Made by a program: the position numbers and the translations under genes
Assembly: GCA_032052615.1 (NCBI GenBank)
Contig: DAMBWF010000006.1
Location: forward strand, 160,145 to 224,144
Origin: Pseudomonas_T sp032052615
Lineage (GTDB): Bacteria; Pseudomonadota; Gammaproteobacteria; Pseudomonadales; Pseudomonadaceae
DNA: 64,000 nucleotides
Direction of reading: 5' to 3'
Shown: piece after piece, positions 8,501 to 16,047 of the stretch
Layout of the letters: each line of letters begins with the position of its first letter
Numbering within the stretch: position 1 is the first letter of the stretch
Notes under the pieces: generated by a model
The model's input: only the letters and a program-made list of their open reading frames with translations
What the model was told of the DNA's origin: nothing
Database searches by the model: none

Positions 8501-9115
8501 GTGATCCGAGCATTCATCCTGTCGCTGGCCATGCTGGCCATGCTGGCCCTGGGGGGCTGCATGAACGTCAGCGACCTCGCCGAGGGCGCGCGCTATGAGC
8601 TCAGCGATGCCGGCTTCCTCGACCACAGCGCCACGTCCCGGGCCAGTAACTGGCGCCTGCAAGCGGATTCCTTCATCTATATCGCCCAAGGCAGCTTCGT
8701 GCCGCCAGGCAAGGCTTATCCTCGACCCAATGCGGTGGCCGAGGAGGCGTTCAAGGGGTTCGTCGAGTATTTCCCCCTGGTCCGTCGGGCCAGCGGGCCG
8801 GTGGGTCTGGAGGAGGCGCTGGCCCAGGCGAGGGCGTTGGGGGCGCACTATCTGCTGTACACCCGTTTCGCCTATGCGGACGACCGCATCGGCAACGAAG
8901 ACGAGTGGGCCGACCAAGAGGCCCTGGATCGCCTGGGAACCGACCGCAGCGTGATCCAACTAATGCTTATCGAGACCGGAACGCGGTATCTGGTGGATAC
9001 CGCGAGGATTCGCAGCCGCGGCGGTTTCCTGACGTTCTACGACGCCAAGCCCGAAGACCTGATCGGCCCGGCCCTGCAGGAATATGCCCGGCGCCTGCTT
9101 GGCCTCACTCCTTGA
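8501..9115 (+). CDS. DUF4823 lipoprotein
   Basis: A 204-residue envelope protein with a lipoprotein signal peptide; the lipobox LGGC puts the lipidated Cys at residue 20. The rest resembles the DUF4823 family of Pseudomonas, whose function is unknown. The GTG start is preceded by a strong GGAGG. It lies nine bases before the DUF1285 gene, with which it probably forms an operon. The residue after Cys is Met, not Asp, so Lol-dependent export to the outer membrane is the default expectation. Confidence 0.8.
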   Translation: MIRAFILSLAMLAMLALGGCMNVSDLAEGARYELSDAGFLDHSATSRASNWRLQADSFIYIAQGSFVPPGKAYPRPNAVAEEAFKGFVEYFPLVRRASGPVGLEEALAQARALGAHYLLYTRFAYADDRIGNEDEWADQEALDRLGTDRSVIQLMLIETGTRYLVDTARIRSRGGFLTFYDAKPEDLIGPALQEYARRLLGLTP

Positions 9116-9124
9116 GGAGCGCAC

Positions 9125-9688
9125 ATGCACAGCGATGCCAGACCCGATGACCTGCTGGCCCATATTCCCTTGGAAAAGAAGGGCCTGCCCCCGGTGCATC
9201 TGTGGAATCCGCCGTTCTGCGGCGATATCGACATGCGCATCGCCCGTGACGGCACGTGGTTCTACCTGGGCACGCCGATCGGCCGGAAACCGATGGTGCG
9301 CCTGTTCTCCAGCATCCTTCGGCGGGACGGCGATGCTTACTTTCTGGTGACGCCGGTGGAAAAGGTCGGCATCCGCGTGGACGATGCGCCATTCGTGGCC
9401 GTTTCCCTGCGGGTCGAAGGGGAAGGCGAGTCCCAGGTGCTGCACTTCACCACCCAGGTGGAGGACGAGGTCGTTGCCGGGCCCGAGCATCCCTTGCGTT
9501 TCGAACTGGACCCCGTGAGCCAGGAGCCGTCGCCCTATGTCAATGTGCGGGCGAACCTCGAGGCGCTGATCCATCGCAACGTTTTTTACCAACTGGTGGA
9601 ATTGGCGGTGCCCCGGCGCCTAGAGGGGCAGACGTGGCTTGGCGTCTGGAGCAAGGGTGCGTTCTATCCCATCGGGCTCCAGGACTGA
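9125..9688 (+). CDS. DUF1285 protein
   Basis: A 187-residue cytoplasmic protein with no signal peptide. It carries the DUF1285 pattern: PPVHLWNPPFCGDIDM near residue 23, then IARDGTWFYLGTPIGRKPMVRLFS. Structural studies of the family describe a two-domain protein of unknown role. It follows the DUF4823 lipoprotein closely and converges on the ETF-QO gene, from which a shared bidirectional terminator separates it. Confidence 0.85.
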   Translation: MHSDARPDDLLAHIPLEKKGLPPVHLWNPPFCGDIDMRIARDGTWFYLGTPIGRKPMVRLFSSILRRDGDAYFLVTPVEKVGIRVDDAPFVAVSLRVEGEGESQVLHFTTQVEDEVVAGPEHPLRFELDPVSQEPSPYVNVRANLEALIHRNVFYQLVELAVPRRLEGQTWLGVWSKGAFYPIGLQD

Positions 9689-9695
9689 AAGAAGA

Positions 9696-9718
9696 AAGGC
9701 TCCCGAGGGAGCCTTTTT
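9696..9718. terminator. bidirectional intrinsic terminator
   Basis: AAGGCTCCC and GGGAGCCTT pair around a two-base centre and are followed by T-rich sequence on both strands. It lies between the converging DUF1285 and ETF-QO genes and serves both. Confidence 0.85.
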
Positions 9719-9726
9719 CATGTCGC

Positions 9727-11379
9727 TTACATGTTGGGGTAATTCGGGCCGCCCGTGCCTTCCGGAGCCGTCCAGGTGATGTTCTGCGCCGGGTCCTTGA
9801 TGTCGCAGGTCTTGCAGTGGACGCAGTTCTGGGCGTTGATCTGGAAGCGCTTGCTGCCGTCGTCGTTGCTGACCACTTCGTACACGCCCGCCGGGCAATA
9901 GCGCTGGGCCGGCTCGTCGTAGAGCGGCAGGTTCTGGGCAATCGGGATGTTCGGGTCGGCAAGCTTGAGGTGGCAGGGCTGGTCCTCCTCATGGTTGGTA
10001 TTGGAGAGGAATACCGAGCTGAGCTTGTCGAAGCTGATCTTGCCGTCCGGCTTCGGATACTCGATCTTCTGCGCTTCCGAGGCCTTCTTCAGGCAGGTGT
10101 GGTCCATCCGCGTGTCATGCAGGGTGAACGGCAGCTTGCCGCCGAGCAGGTTGTATTCGACGAAGCTGAAGGCCGGGCCGAACAGCGGACCGAATTTGTG
10201 CATCGCGGGGCCGAAGTTGCGGTTCTGGTACAGCTCCTCGTACAACCAACTGGCCTTGAAGCCTTCCACATAGTGGTTCAGCTCGTCGCCTTCGCGGCCT
10301 TCGCCCAGCGCCTTGGCGATGGCTTCCGCCGCCAGCATGCCGGACTTCATCGCGGTGTGGCTGCCCTTGATCTTGGCCGCGTTCAGCGTGCCGAGGTCGC
10401 AGCCGATCAGCGCGCCGCCGGGGAAGACCATCTTCGGCAGCGAATTGAAGCCACCCTTGACCAGCGCGCGGGCGCCGTAGGAAATCCGCTTGCCGCCTTC
10501 CAGGTATCGCTTGATCACCGGGTGGTGCTTGTAGCGCTGGAACTCGTCGAAGGGAGACAAGTGCGGGTTGCTGTAGGCGAGGTCGACGATCAGTCCAACC
10601 ACCACCTGGTTGTTCTCCAGGTGATAGAGGAAGGAGCCGCCCGGGTTTTCCTTGTCCAGCGGCCAACCGGAGGTGTGGATCACCAGGCCCTGTTCGTGCT
10701 TGGCCGGGTCGATCTCCCACAGCTCCTTGAGGCCAATGCCGTAGTGCTGGGGATCGGCATCGGCGGCCAGGTTGTAGCGCTTGCCCAGTTGCTTGCCGAT
10801 GTGGCCCCGGCAGCCTTCGGCGAACAGGGTGTACTTGCCGCGCAGTTCCATGCCCGGCGTGTACACGCCTTCCTTGGGATTGCCGTTGTGGTCGACGCCC
10901 AGGTCGCCGGTGATGATGCCGCGTACCACGCCATTCTCGTCGATCAGGGCTTCTTGTGCGGCGAAGCCCGGGTAGATCTCGACGCCCAGGTTCTCGGCCT
11001 GCTGCGCCAGCCAGCGGCACAGGTTGCCAAGGGAGATGATGTAGTTGCCCTCGTTGTGCATCGGTTTCGGCACGAAGAAGTTGGGCACCTTGGATGCGTG
11101 TTCGGCGTCGCGCAGCAGGTAGATGTCGTCACGCTTGACTGGCGTGTTCAGGGGCGCGCCGAGCGTTTTCCAGTCGGGGAACAGTTCGTTCAGGGCTCGC
11201 GGTTCGAAGACGGCGCCGGACAGGATATGAGCCCCGACTTCGGAGCCTTTCTCGACCACGCAGACGCTGATTTCCTGGCCCGCCTCGGCGGCCTTCTGCT
11301 TCAGTCGGCAGGCGGCGGACAGACCGGAGGGGCCGGCGCCGACGATGACGACGTCGAATTCCATAAACTCGCGTTCCAC
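9727..11379 (-). CDS. electron transfer flavoprotein-ubiquinone oxidoreductase
   Basis: A 550-residue inner-membrane-associated flavoprotein that passes electrons from ETF to ubiquinone during fatty-acid and amino-acid oxidation. The N-terminus has the FAD-binding GAGPSGLSAA. The C-terminal ferredoxin domain carries the [4Fe-4S] cysteines (YCPAGVYE, then NCVHCKTCDIKDP). GTG at 11379 is taken as start because it has GGAG seven bases upstream and gives the conserved VEREFMEFDVV N-terminus; an in-frame TTG 18 bases upstream is less likely. Its electron donor EtfAB is encoded divergently at 11699-13378. Confidence 0.96.
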   Translation of the reverse strand: MEREFMEFDVVIVGAGPSGLSAACRLKQKAAEAGQEISVCVVEKGSEVGAHILSGAVFEPRALNELFPDWKTLGAPLNTPVKRDDIYLLRDAEHASKVPNFFVPKPMHNEGNYIISLGNLCRWLAQQAENLGVEIYPGFAAQEALIDENGVVRGIITGDLGVDHNGNPKEGVYTPGMELRGKYTLFAEGCRGHIGKQLGKRYNLAADADPQHYGIGLKELWEIDPAKHEQGLVIHTSGWPLDKENPGGSFLYHLENNQVVVGLIVDLAYSNPHLSPFDEFQRYKHHPVIKRYLEGGKRISYGARALVKGGFNSLPKMVFPGGALIGCDLGTLNAAKIKGSHTAMKSGMLAAEAIAKALGEGREGDELNHYVEGFKASWLYEELYQNRNFGPAMHKFGPLFGPAFSFVEYNLLGGKLPFTLHDTRMDHTCLKKASEAQKIEYPKPDGKISFDKLSSVFLSNTNHEEDQPCHLKLADPNIPIAQNLPLYDEPAQRYCPAGVYEVVSNDDGSKRFQINAQNCVHCKTCDIKDPAQNITWTAPEGTGGPNYPNM

Positions 11380-11455
11380 AGACAATCTCCTACTCAAGGC
11401 TCATCGGTACTTTTATGATTGGCAGAGCTAGGCTTTATCAGACCTGGGGTGAGGG

Positions 11456-11484
11456 ATTATATCCACACCGTCTCACCGATCCAA
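11456..11484 (-). promoter_or_regulatory. promoter of the ETF-QO gene
   Basis: On the minus strand TTGGAT (plus 11479-11484) and a perfect TATAAT (plus 11456-11461) are separated by 17 bases. Transcription would start near 11449 and give a leader of about 70 bases. Confidence 0.7.
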
Positions 11485-11486
11485 TA

Positions 11487-11500
11487 CAAACGTTTGTTTG
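11487..11500. promoter_or_regulatory. PsrA-type operator
   Basis: CAAAC-GTTT-GTTTG matches the published PsrA recognition pattern (G/C)AAAC-N2-4-GTTT(G/C). PsrA is the long-chain fatty-acid-responsive TetR regulator of Pseudomonas beta-oxidation genes. The site abuts the -35 box of the ETF-QO promoter, two bases away, where a bound repressor would block polymerase. Confidence 0.7.
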
Positions 11501-11559
11501 AATTCTTCGGAAGCCCGACGCCATCTAGGTTTGAAGGATTTCCCCGCTCGGACGGTGTA

Positions 11560-11588
11560 TTGACCGTAATAGGTGTTGCGGTCAAGAT
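11560..11588 (+). promoter_or_regulatory. promoter of etfB-etfA
   Basis: TTGACC (11560-11565) and CAAGAT (11583-11588) are separated by 17 bases. The -35 box is strong and the -10 box weak. The 5' leader would be about 105 bases. Confidence 0.5.
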
Positions 11589-11698
11589 ACGAGCAGTTTT
11601 GCCCTCGCCGTATAACGCCGACCGTTGAGCAATGACGGATCCGCCAGCCTCGCCTGGCCTCGGCGACAATCTATTCACCGGAGAGTAACGAGGAATCC

Positions 11699-12448
11699 AT
11701 GAAGGTTCTTGTAGCTGTCAAACGAGTGGTCGACTACAACGTCAAGGTCCGGGTCAAAGCGGACAACTCCGGCGTTGACCTGGCAAACGTCAAGATGTCG
11801 ATGAACCCCTTCTGCGAAATCGCCGTGGAAGAAGCCGTGCGCCTGAAAGAAAAAGGCGTCGCCAGCGAGATCGTTGTCGTCTCCATCGGGCCGAGCGCCG
11901 CTCAGGAACAGTTGCGTACCGCCCTGGCTCTTGGTGCCGACCGCGCGATCCTGGTTGATACCGCCGAAGACCTCGGTTCCCTGGCCGTGGCCAAGCTGCT
12001 CAAGGCCGTGGTGGATAAAGAACAGCCGCAACTGGTCATTCTCGGCAAGCAGGCCATCGACAGCGACAACAACCAGACCGGCCAGATGCTCGGCGCCCTC
12101 ACCGGCTACGCCCAGGGTACCTTCGCCTCCAAGGTGGAAATCGCCGGCGACAAGGCCAACGTGACCCGCGAGATCGACGGCGGCCTGCAGACCGTTTCGT
12201 TGAACCTGCCGGCCATCGTCACTACCGACCTGCGCCTGAACGAGCCGCGCTACGCCTCGCTGCCGAACATCATGAAGGCCAAGAAGAAACCGCTGGAAAC
12301 CGTCACGCCGGACGCCCTGGGCGTGTCCGTCGCCTCCACCGTGAAGACCCTCAAGGTCGAGGCGCCCGCCGCCCGCAGCGCTGGCGTCAAGGTCAAGTCC
12401 GTGGCTGAACTGGTCGAGAAACTGAAGAACGAGGCGAAGGTAATCTAA
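11699..12448 (+). CDS. etfB: electron transfer flavoprotein beta subunit
   Basis: The 249-residue small subunit of ETF, which binds AMP. The N-terminal MKVLVAVKRVVDYNVKVRV and the AIDSDNNQTGQM segment are diagnostic. It ends directly against etfA: the TAA at 12446-12448 is followed at once by ATG. The heterodimer collects electrons from acyl-CoA dehydrogenases such as the FadE encoded at 16048-18495. Confidence 0.97.
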   Translation: MKVLVAVKRVVDYNVKVRVKADNSGVDLANVKMSMNPFCEIAVEEAVRLKEKGVASEIVVVSIGPSAAQEQLRTALALGADRAILVDTAEDLGSLAVAKLLKAVVDKEQPQLVILGKQAIDSDNNQTGQMLGALTGYAQGTFASKVEIAGDKANVTREIDGGLQTVSLNLPAIVTTDLRLNEPRYASLPNIMKAKKKPLETVTPDALGVSVASTVKTLKVEAPAARSAGVKVKSVAELVEKLKNEAKVI

Positions 12449-13378
12449 ATGACTATCTTGGTTGTTGCTGAACACACGAACGGCGCGCTGGCGCCCGCCA
12501 CCCTGAATGCCGTCGCCGCGGCGCAGAAAATCGGTGGCGATATCCACGTGCTGGTCGCCGGTCAGGGCGTCGGGTCCGTTGCCGAGGCCACCAGCAAGAT
12601 CGCCGGTGTGTCCAAGGTATTGGCTGCGGATAACGCGGCCTTCGCCCATCAGTTGCCGGAAAACGTCGCTCCGCTGATCGCCGAGCTCGGCAAGGGCTAC
12701 AGCCACATCCTCGCGGCCGCGACCACCAACGGCAAGAACATCCTTCCCCGTGTCGCCGCTCAGTTGGATGTCGATCAGATTTCCGAAATCATCGCCGTGG
12801 AAAGCGCCGATACCTTCAAGCGCCCGATCTACGCCGGCAACGCCATCGCCACCGTTCAGTCGAGCGCCGCGGTGAAGGTCATCACCGTGCGCGCCACCGG
12901 GTTCGATCCGGTCGCCGCCGAAGGCGGTTCGGCCGCCATCGAGGCGGTGAGTACCGGTAGCGACGCCGGCAAATCCGCTTTCGTCGGCGAAGAGCTGGCC
13001 AAGTCCGACCGTCCCGAGCTGACCGCCGCCAAGGTCGTCGTATCCGGTGGCCGTGGCATGCAGAACGGCGATAACTTCAAGTACCTGTACGCCCTGGCCG
13101 ACAAGCTGGGCGCCGCGGTGGGCGCTTCGCGCGCGGCCGTGGACGCCGGCTTCGTGCCGAACGACATGCAGGTCGGCCAGACCGGCAAGATCGTCGCGCC
13201 GCAGCTCTACATCGCGGTCGGCATCTCCGGCGCGATCCAGCACTTGGCCGGGATGAAGGACTCCAAGGTGATCGTGGCGATCAACAAGGACGAAGAGGCG
13301 CCGATCTTCCAGGTGGCCGACTACGGCCTGGTAGGCGACCTGTTCGAAATCCTGCCGGAATTGACCAACCTGGTCTGA
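12449..13378 (+). CDS. etfA: electron transfer flavoprotein alpha subunit
   Basis: The 309-residue FAD-carrying subunit. The C-terminal FAD-binding region is intact (VVSGGRGM, VGQTGKIVAPQLYIAVGISG and the NKDEEAPIF segment). It begins on the base after the etfB stop, giving tight coupling and equal synthesis. A long perfect hairpin follows 14 bases after its stop. Confidence 0.97.
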   Translation: MTILVVAEHTNGALAPATLNAVAAAQKIGGDIHVLVAGQGVGSVAEATSKIAGVSKVLAADNAAFAHQLPENVAPLIAELGKGYSHILAAATTNGKNILPRVAAQLDVDQISEIIAVESADTFKRPIYAGNAIATVQSSAAVKVITVRATGFDPVAAEGGSAAIEAVSTGSDAGKSAFVGEELAKSDRPELTAAKVVVSGGRGMQNGDNFKYLYALADKLGAAVGASRAAVDAGFVPNDMQVGQTGKIVAPQLYIAVGISGAIQHLAGMKDSKVIVAINKDEEAPIFQVADYGLVGDLFEILPELTNLV

Positions 13379-13391
13379 CCGACGGCTGCGT

Positions 13392-13428
13392 CCAAAAGAA
13401 AACCCGCCTCGAGCGGGTTTTCTTTTGG
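13392..13428. terminator. etfBA terminator, 16-bp perfect stem
   Basis: The arms CCAAAAGAAAACCCGC and GCGGGTTTTCTTTTGG pair perfectly around a five-base loop. The GC-rich inner stem followed by TTTTCTTTT makes it an efficient intrinsic terminator in both directions. Confidence 0.9.
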
Positions 13429-13543
13429 ATTGGCGAAGCCTCGGGCCGGCGATCCCTCTTCGTGTTGTCATCGCGCGCTCCAGTTGTCATAAGCTAGCCG
13501 GAGAAGGGGCTGCGGTGGCGGTCCTCACGAGCGAGAAGTAAGC

Positions 13544-14371
13544 ATGCGCGCTAGCTCTTCACGGAAGCGGTCACTCGTCCTGCTGATTGGCTGCCTGTTT
13601 TCCACGCTGGCCTCGGCGATGGAACCATGCGAACGCATCGTGGCCACCGGCAATCCCGAATACCCACCCTATCTCTGGCGCGACCCCCGAAACCCCCGAC
13701 AACTCATCGGGGCCAATGCCGATCTGCTGGCCCGCATGGCGAAGGACCTAGGCATACGGATCGAAGTGATCTACACCGGCCCCTGGTCGCGTGCCCAAGA
13801 GGAAGTGCGTACCGGCCGTGTCGACATGCTGGCCGGTGCGTTTCTCACGCCGCAGCGCCAGCAAACCATGGCCTTCGTCCAACCTCCGCCCTTCACCACG
13901 CCCAGCGTCGTTTGGATTCGGCGCGATGCCTCGTTCAGCTACGGCGCCTGGCGAGACCTGCAGGGGCATCGAGGCGGCACCCTGGTGAACAATAGCTTCG
14001 GGCAGGCATTCGACCGTTTCGCCAGGGACAACCTGACCCTGGAGACCGTCCCGAGCCTGACGCAGGCCTACCAGAAACTCCTGCTGGCGCGTACGGATTA
14101 TGTACTCTACGAGCTTTATCCGGGCTTGGCGCTGGCGGAGTCCCTGGGAATGGTCGATGAATTAAAAGCCCTCGAGCCGCCGATTTCCAGTGAGGGGCTT
14201 TACTTGGCCTTGTCCCGGAAGTCGGCCTGCAACGAACCCGGGCTGCGCGGACAGCTCGAGAAAAAAATGACAGAATTGATCGCCGCCGGGGTGCCGGAGG
14301 CGCTCCTTCTGCGCAATCTGGAGCGTTGGCGCAGCCAGTACCCGCCTCCGGCGACCGTTCCGAATCAATAG
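13544..14371 (+). CDS. periplasmic solute-binding protein, family 3-like
   Basis: A 275-residue secreted protein with a Sec signal peptide (basic RKR, then LVLLIGCLFSTLASA, cleavage near residue 25). The mature part has the SBP_bac_3 fold signature (NPEYPPYLW and GRVDMLAGAFLTPQR). Two cysteines remain in the mature protein and could form a disulfide. No ABC permease or ATPase lies beside it, so it is an orphan binding protein: it may serve a distant transporter or act as a sensor. The ligand, probably an amino acid or similar, cannot be read from the sequence. Confidence 0.8.
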   Translation: MRASSSRKRSLVLLIGCLFSTLASAMEPCERIVATGNPEYPPYLWRDPRNPRQLIGANADLLARMAKDLGIRIEVIYTGPWSRAQEEVRTGRVDMLAGAFLTPQRQQTMAFVQPPPFTTPSVVWIRRDASFSYGAWRDLQGHRGGTLVNNSFGQAFDRFARDNLTLETVPSLTQAYQKLLLARTDYVLYELYPGLALAESLGMVDELKALEPPISSEGLYLALSRKSACNEPGLRGQLEKKMTELIAAGVPEALLLRNLERWRSQYPPPATVPNQ

Positions 14372-14380
14372 GATGCCTTC

Positions 14381-14737
14381 GTGATCGACAAATCTTCATG
14401 GGCCATCGGCCTGGCCGCCCTGGCCATGGTGGGGTGCGCCAAGGACCCCCAACCCTTGGAACAGCTTCGCCTGAGCGAGCAGGCCCTGCAGCAGGCAAAG
14501 GCGGTCGGTGCCGATGCGCAGCTCGAAGAGCTCAAGCTAGCCGAGGATAAATTCAACCGCGCGCGCCAGAACATGGACGACGAGGACTACAAGCGCGCCC
14601 GGATCCTGGCCGAGCAGGCCGAACTGGATGCCCGCCTGGCCGAGGCCAAGGTCCTGACCCGCAAGAGCCAGGATCAATTGGTGGAGCTCAACGGCCGCAT
14701 CGAGCGGCTGCGCAAGCAAGTGGGGGAGCAGCCATGA
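14381..14737 (+). CDS. DUF4398 lipoprotein
   Basis: A 118-residue protein with a short signal peptide and the lipobox MVGC (Cys 19). The mature part is almost entirely charged alpha-helix with coiled-coil character, typical of DUF4398 (EQLRLSEQALQQAKAVGA). It starts at GTG and overlaps the next lipoprotein gene by four bases (ATGA). The two are likely partners at the outer membrane. Function of the family is unknown. Confidence 0.82.
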   Translation: MIDKSSWAIGLAALAMVGCAKDPQPLEQLRLSEQALQQAKAVGADAQLEELKLAEDKFNRARQNMDDEDYKRARILAEQAELDARLAEAKVLTRKSQDQLVELNGRIERLRKQVGEQP

Positions 14738-15537
14738 GCGCGCAGCGTATTTCTTTCCTCCTGGCGATACTGGGAGCCTTGGGCGGCTGCGCCTCCGAGC
14801 AGAGCGAGGATCAGGTGCTGGATGCCGCGCGCGAGCGTTTCCAGGCCGTGAAGGAAAACCCCGATGTGTTGCGCAGCGCTCCTCGCGACGTATTGCGCGC
14901 CGGCGAGTCGCTGGCCAGGGCGGAGCGCCTGGCGAGCTACTGGGGCAACGGTTCGGATGTCGAGCACTACGCCTATCTCAGCCGTCGCTATAGCGACATC
15001 GCCTGGGAACATGGCCAGCTTGCCCTGAATCAGGAGCGGTTGAGCAAGATGCAGCTCGAACGCGAGCGCCTGCAGTTGGCGCTACGCGAGGCCAAGTTAC
15101 TGAGTGTCCAGCAGCAAGGGCAATGGCTGGAGGAACAAATGGTCAGTCTGGCCACGGAGACCGAGCGCGGCCTGGTGTTGACCCTGGGCGACGTGTTGTT
15201 CGACACGGGCCATAGCGAACTCAAGCCGGCGGCCAACCGAACCGTTTTGAAAATCGTGCAATTCCTCCAGCTCAACCCCAAGCGCATCATCCGGATCGAG
15301 GGCTACACCGATAGCAGCGGCGACACCGAGGAGAACCTGAAGTTGTCCCGTGCGCGTGCCCAGTCCGTGGCCGACGTGCTGATGGATCTCGGCGTCGACC
15401 CCAAGCGTATCCAGGTGGAGGGGTATGGCGAGGCTTACCCGCTGGCGGACAACGCCTCCAGCCGAGGGCGCGCGCAGAACCGACGGGTGGAGATCGTCTT
15501 CTCCGACGAAAAAGGGAAGCTGGACACGCCGCGCTGA
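14734..15537 (+). CDS. OmpA-family lipoprotein with DUF4398 module
   Basis: A 267-residue lipoprotein with lipobox LGGC (Cys 19). After a helical DUF4398-like region (about 25-130) comes an OmpA C-like peptidoglycan-binding domain (about 145-260). Visible landmarks are LGDVLFDTGHSELKP, the IEGYTDSSGD loop and NRRVEIVF. The conserved Asp and Arg that hold diaminopimelate in this fold appear in these motifs. It would tether the outer membrane to the wall. The four-base overlap with the preceding DUF4398 lipoprotein suggests a two-subunit envelope element. Confidence 0.88.
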   Translation: MSAQRISFLLAILGALGGCASEQSEDQVLDAARERFQAVKENPDVLRSAPRDVLRAGESLARAERLASYWGNGSDVEHYAYLSRRYSDIAWEHGQLALNQERLSKMQLERERLQLALREAKLLSVQQQGQWLEEQMVSLATETERGLVLTLGDVLFDTGHSELKPAANRTVLKIVQFLQLNPKRIIRIEGYTDSSGDTEENLKLSRARAQSVADVLMDLGVDPKRIQVEGYGEAYPLADNASSRGRAQNRRVEIVFSDEKGKLDTPR

Positions 15538-15553
15538 CGGGCGCGGCGGCCTT

Positions 15554-15964
15554 TCAGTGGCGGCTGGCGTCGGTGGGAAGCGCCAGCAACTGCTTTTCCT
15601 GTACCCAATCGAAAGGCTCGCCCCGCTGTCCGGCGGCGTAGCGGCGTTCTTCCAATTCCTGGTACATCTCGATTTCTTCGTCGGGCATGAAGTGCAGGCA
15701 ATCGCCGCCGAAGAACCACAGCAAGTCGCGTGGGACCAGATGGGCGATCTGCGGATAGCGATGGAAGATCTGGCTGAGCAGGTCCTGGCCCAGATAGCGG
15801 CTGCCCTCCGGATCGCGGGGTAATTCCTCTACCAGCTCATCGAAGCGCTCCAGGAACAGGCCGTGGGTATCGTCGGGCACTTGTTCGGCTTCGCCCAGCG
15901 CCACCAGGATTCCGCGCAGGTGGGTCAGCAGGGCGAGCGGAAGGTCGAGATCGGTGGGCGCCAT
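15554..15964 (-). CDS. PA2817-family protein
   Basis: A 136-residue cytoplasmic protein of unknown function, matching in position and character the Pseudomonas PA2817 family, which lies beside the long acyl-CoA dehydrogenase gene. It is acidic and has the segment LLWFFGGDCLHFMPDEEIE. The ATG at 15964 (MAPTDLDLPL) is preferred over a longer frame because the extra N-terminus is low-complexity. It is probably co-transcribed after fadE, whose stop lies 83 bases upstream. Confidence 0.75.
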   Translation of the reverse strand: MAPTDLDLPLALLTHLRGILVALGEAEQVPDDTHGLFLERFDELVEELPRDPEGSRYLGQDLLSQIFHRYPQIAHLVPRDLLWFFGGDCLHFMPDEEIEMYQELEERRYAAGQRGEPFDWVQEKQLLALPTDASRH

Positions 15965-16047
15965 GGCAGTGCTCCAGTCAGGAAAACGGGCGCGGGAGTA
16001 TAGAACTCCACGCGCCCGCTGTCCCGGACGAACCGTTGCCGCGCCCG

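Larger units (their letters stand above)
11380..11698. other. divergent control region of ETF-QO and etfBA
   Basis: This AT-richer spacer holds a promoter for each direction and a PsrA-type palindrome, listed separately. No small gene is convincing here. Confidence 0.7.

Noticed and set aside
9256..11418. Long open frame on the plus strand opposite ETF-QO (about 720 codons)
   Set aside because: High GC content creates long antisense frames. The encoded sequence has no recognisable domain, while ETF-QO on the other strand is unmistakable.
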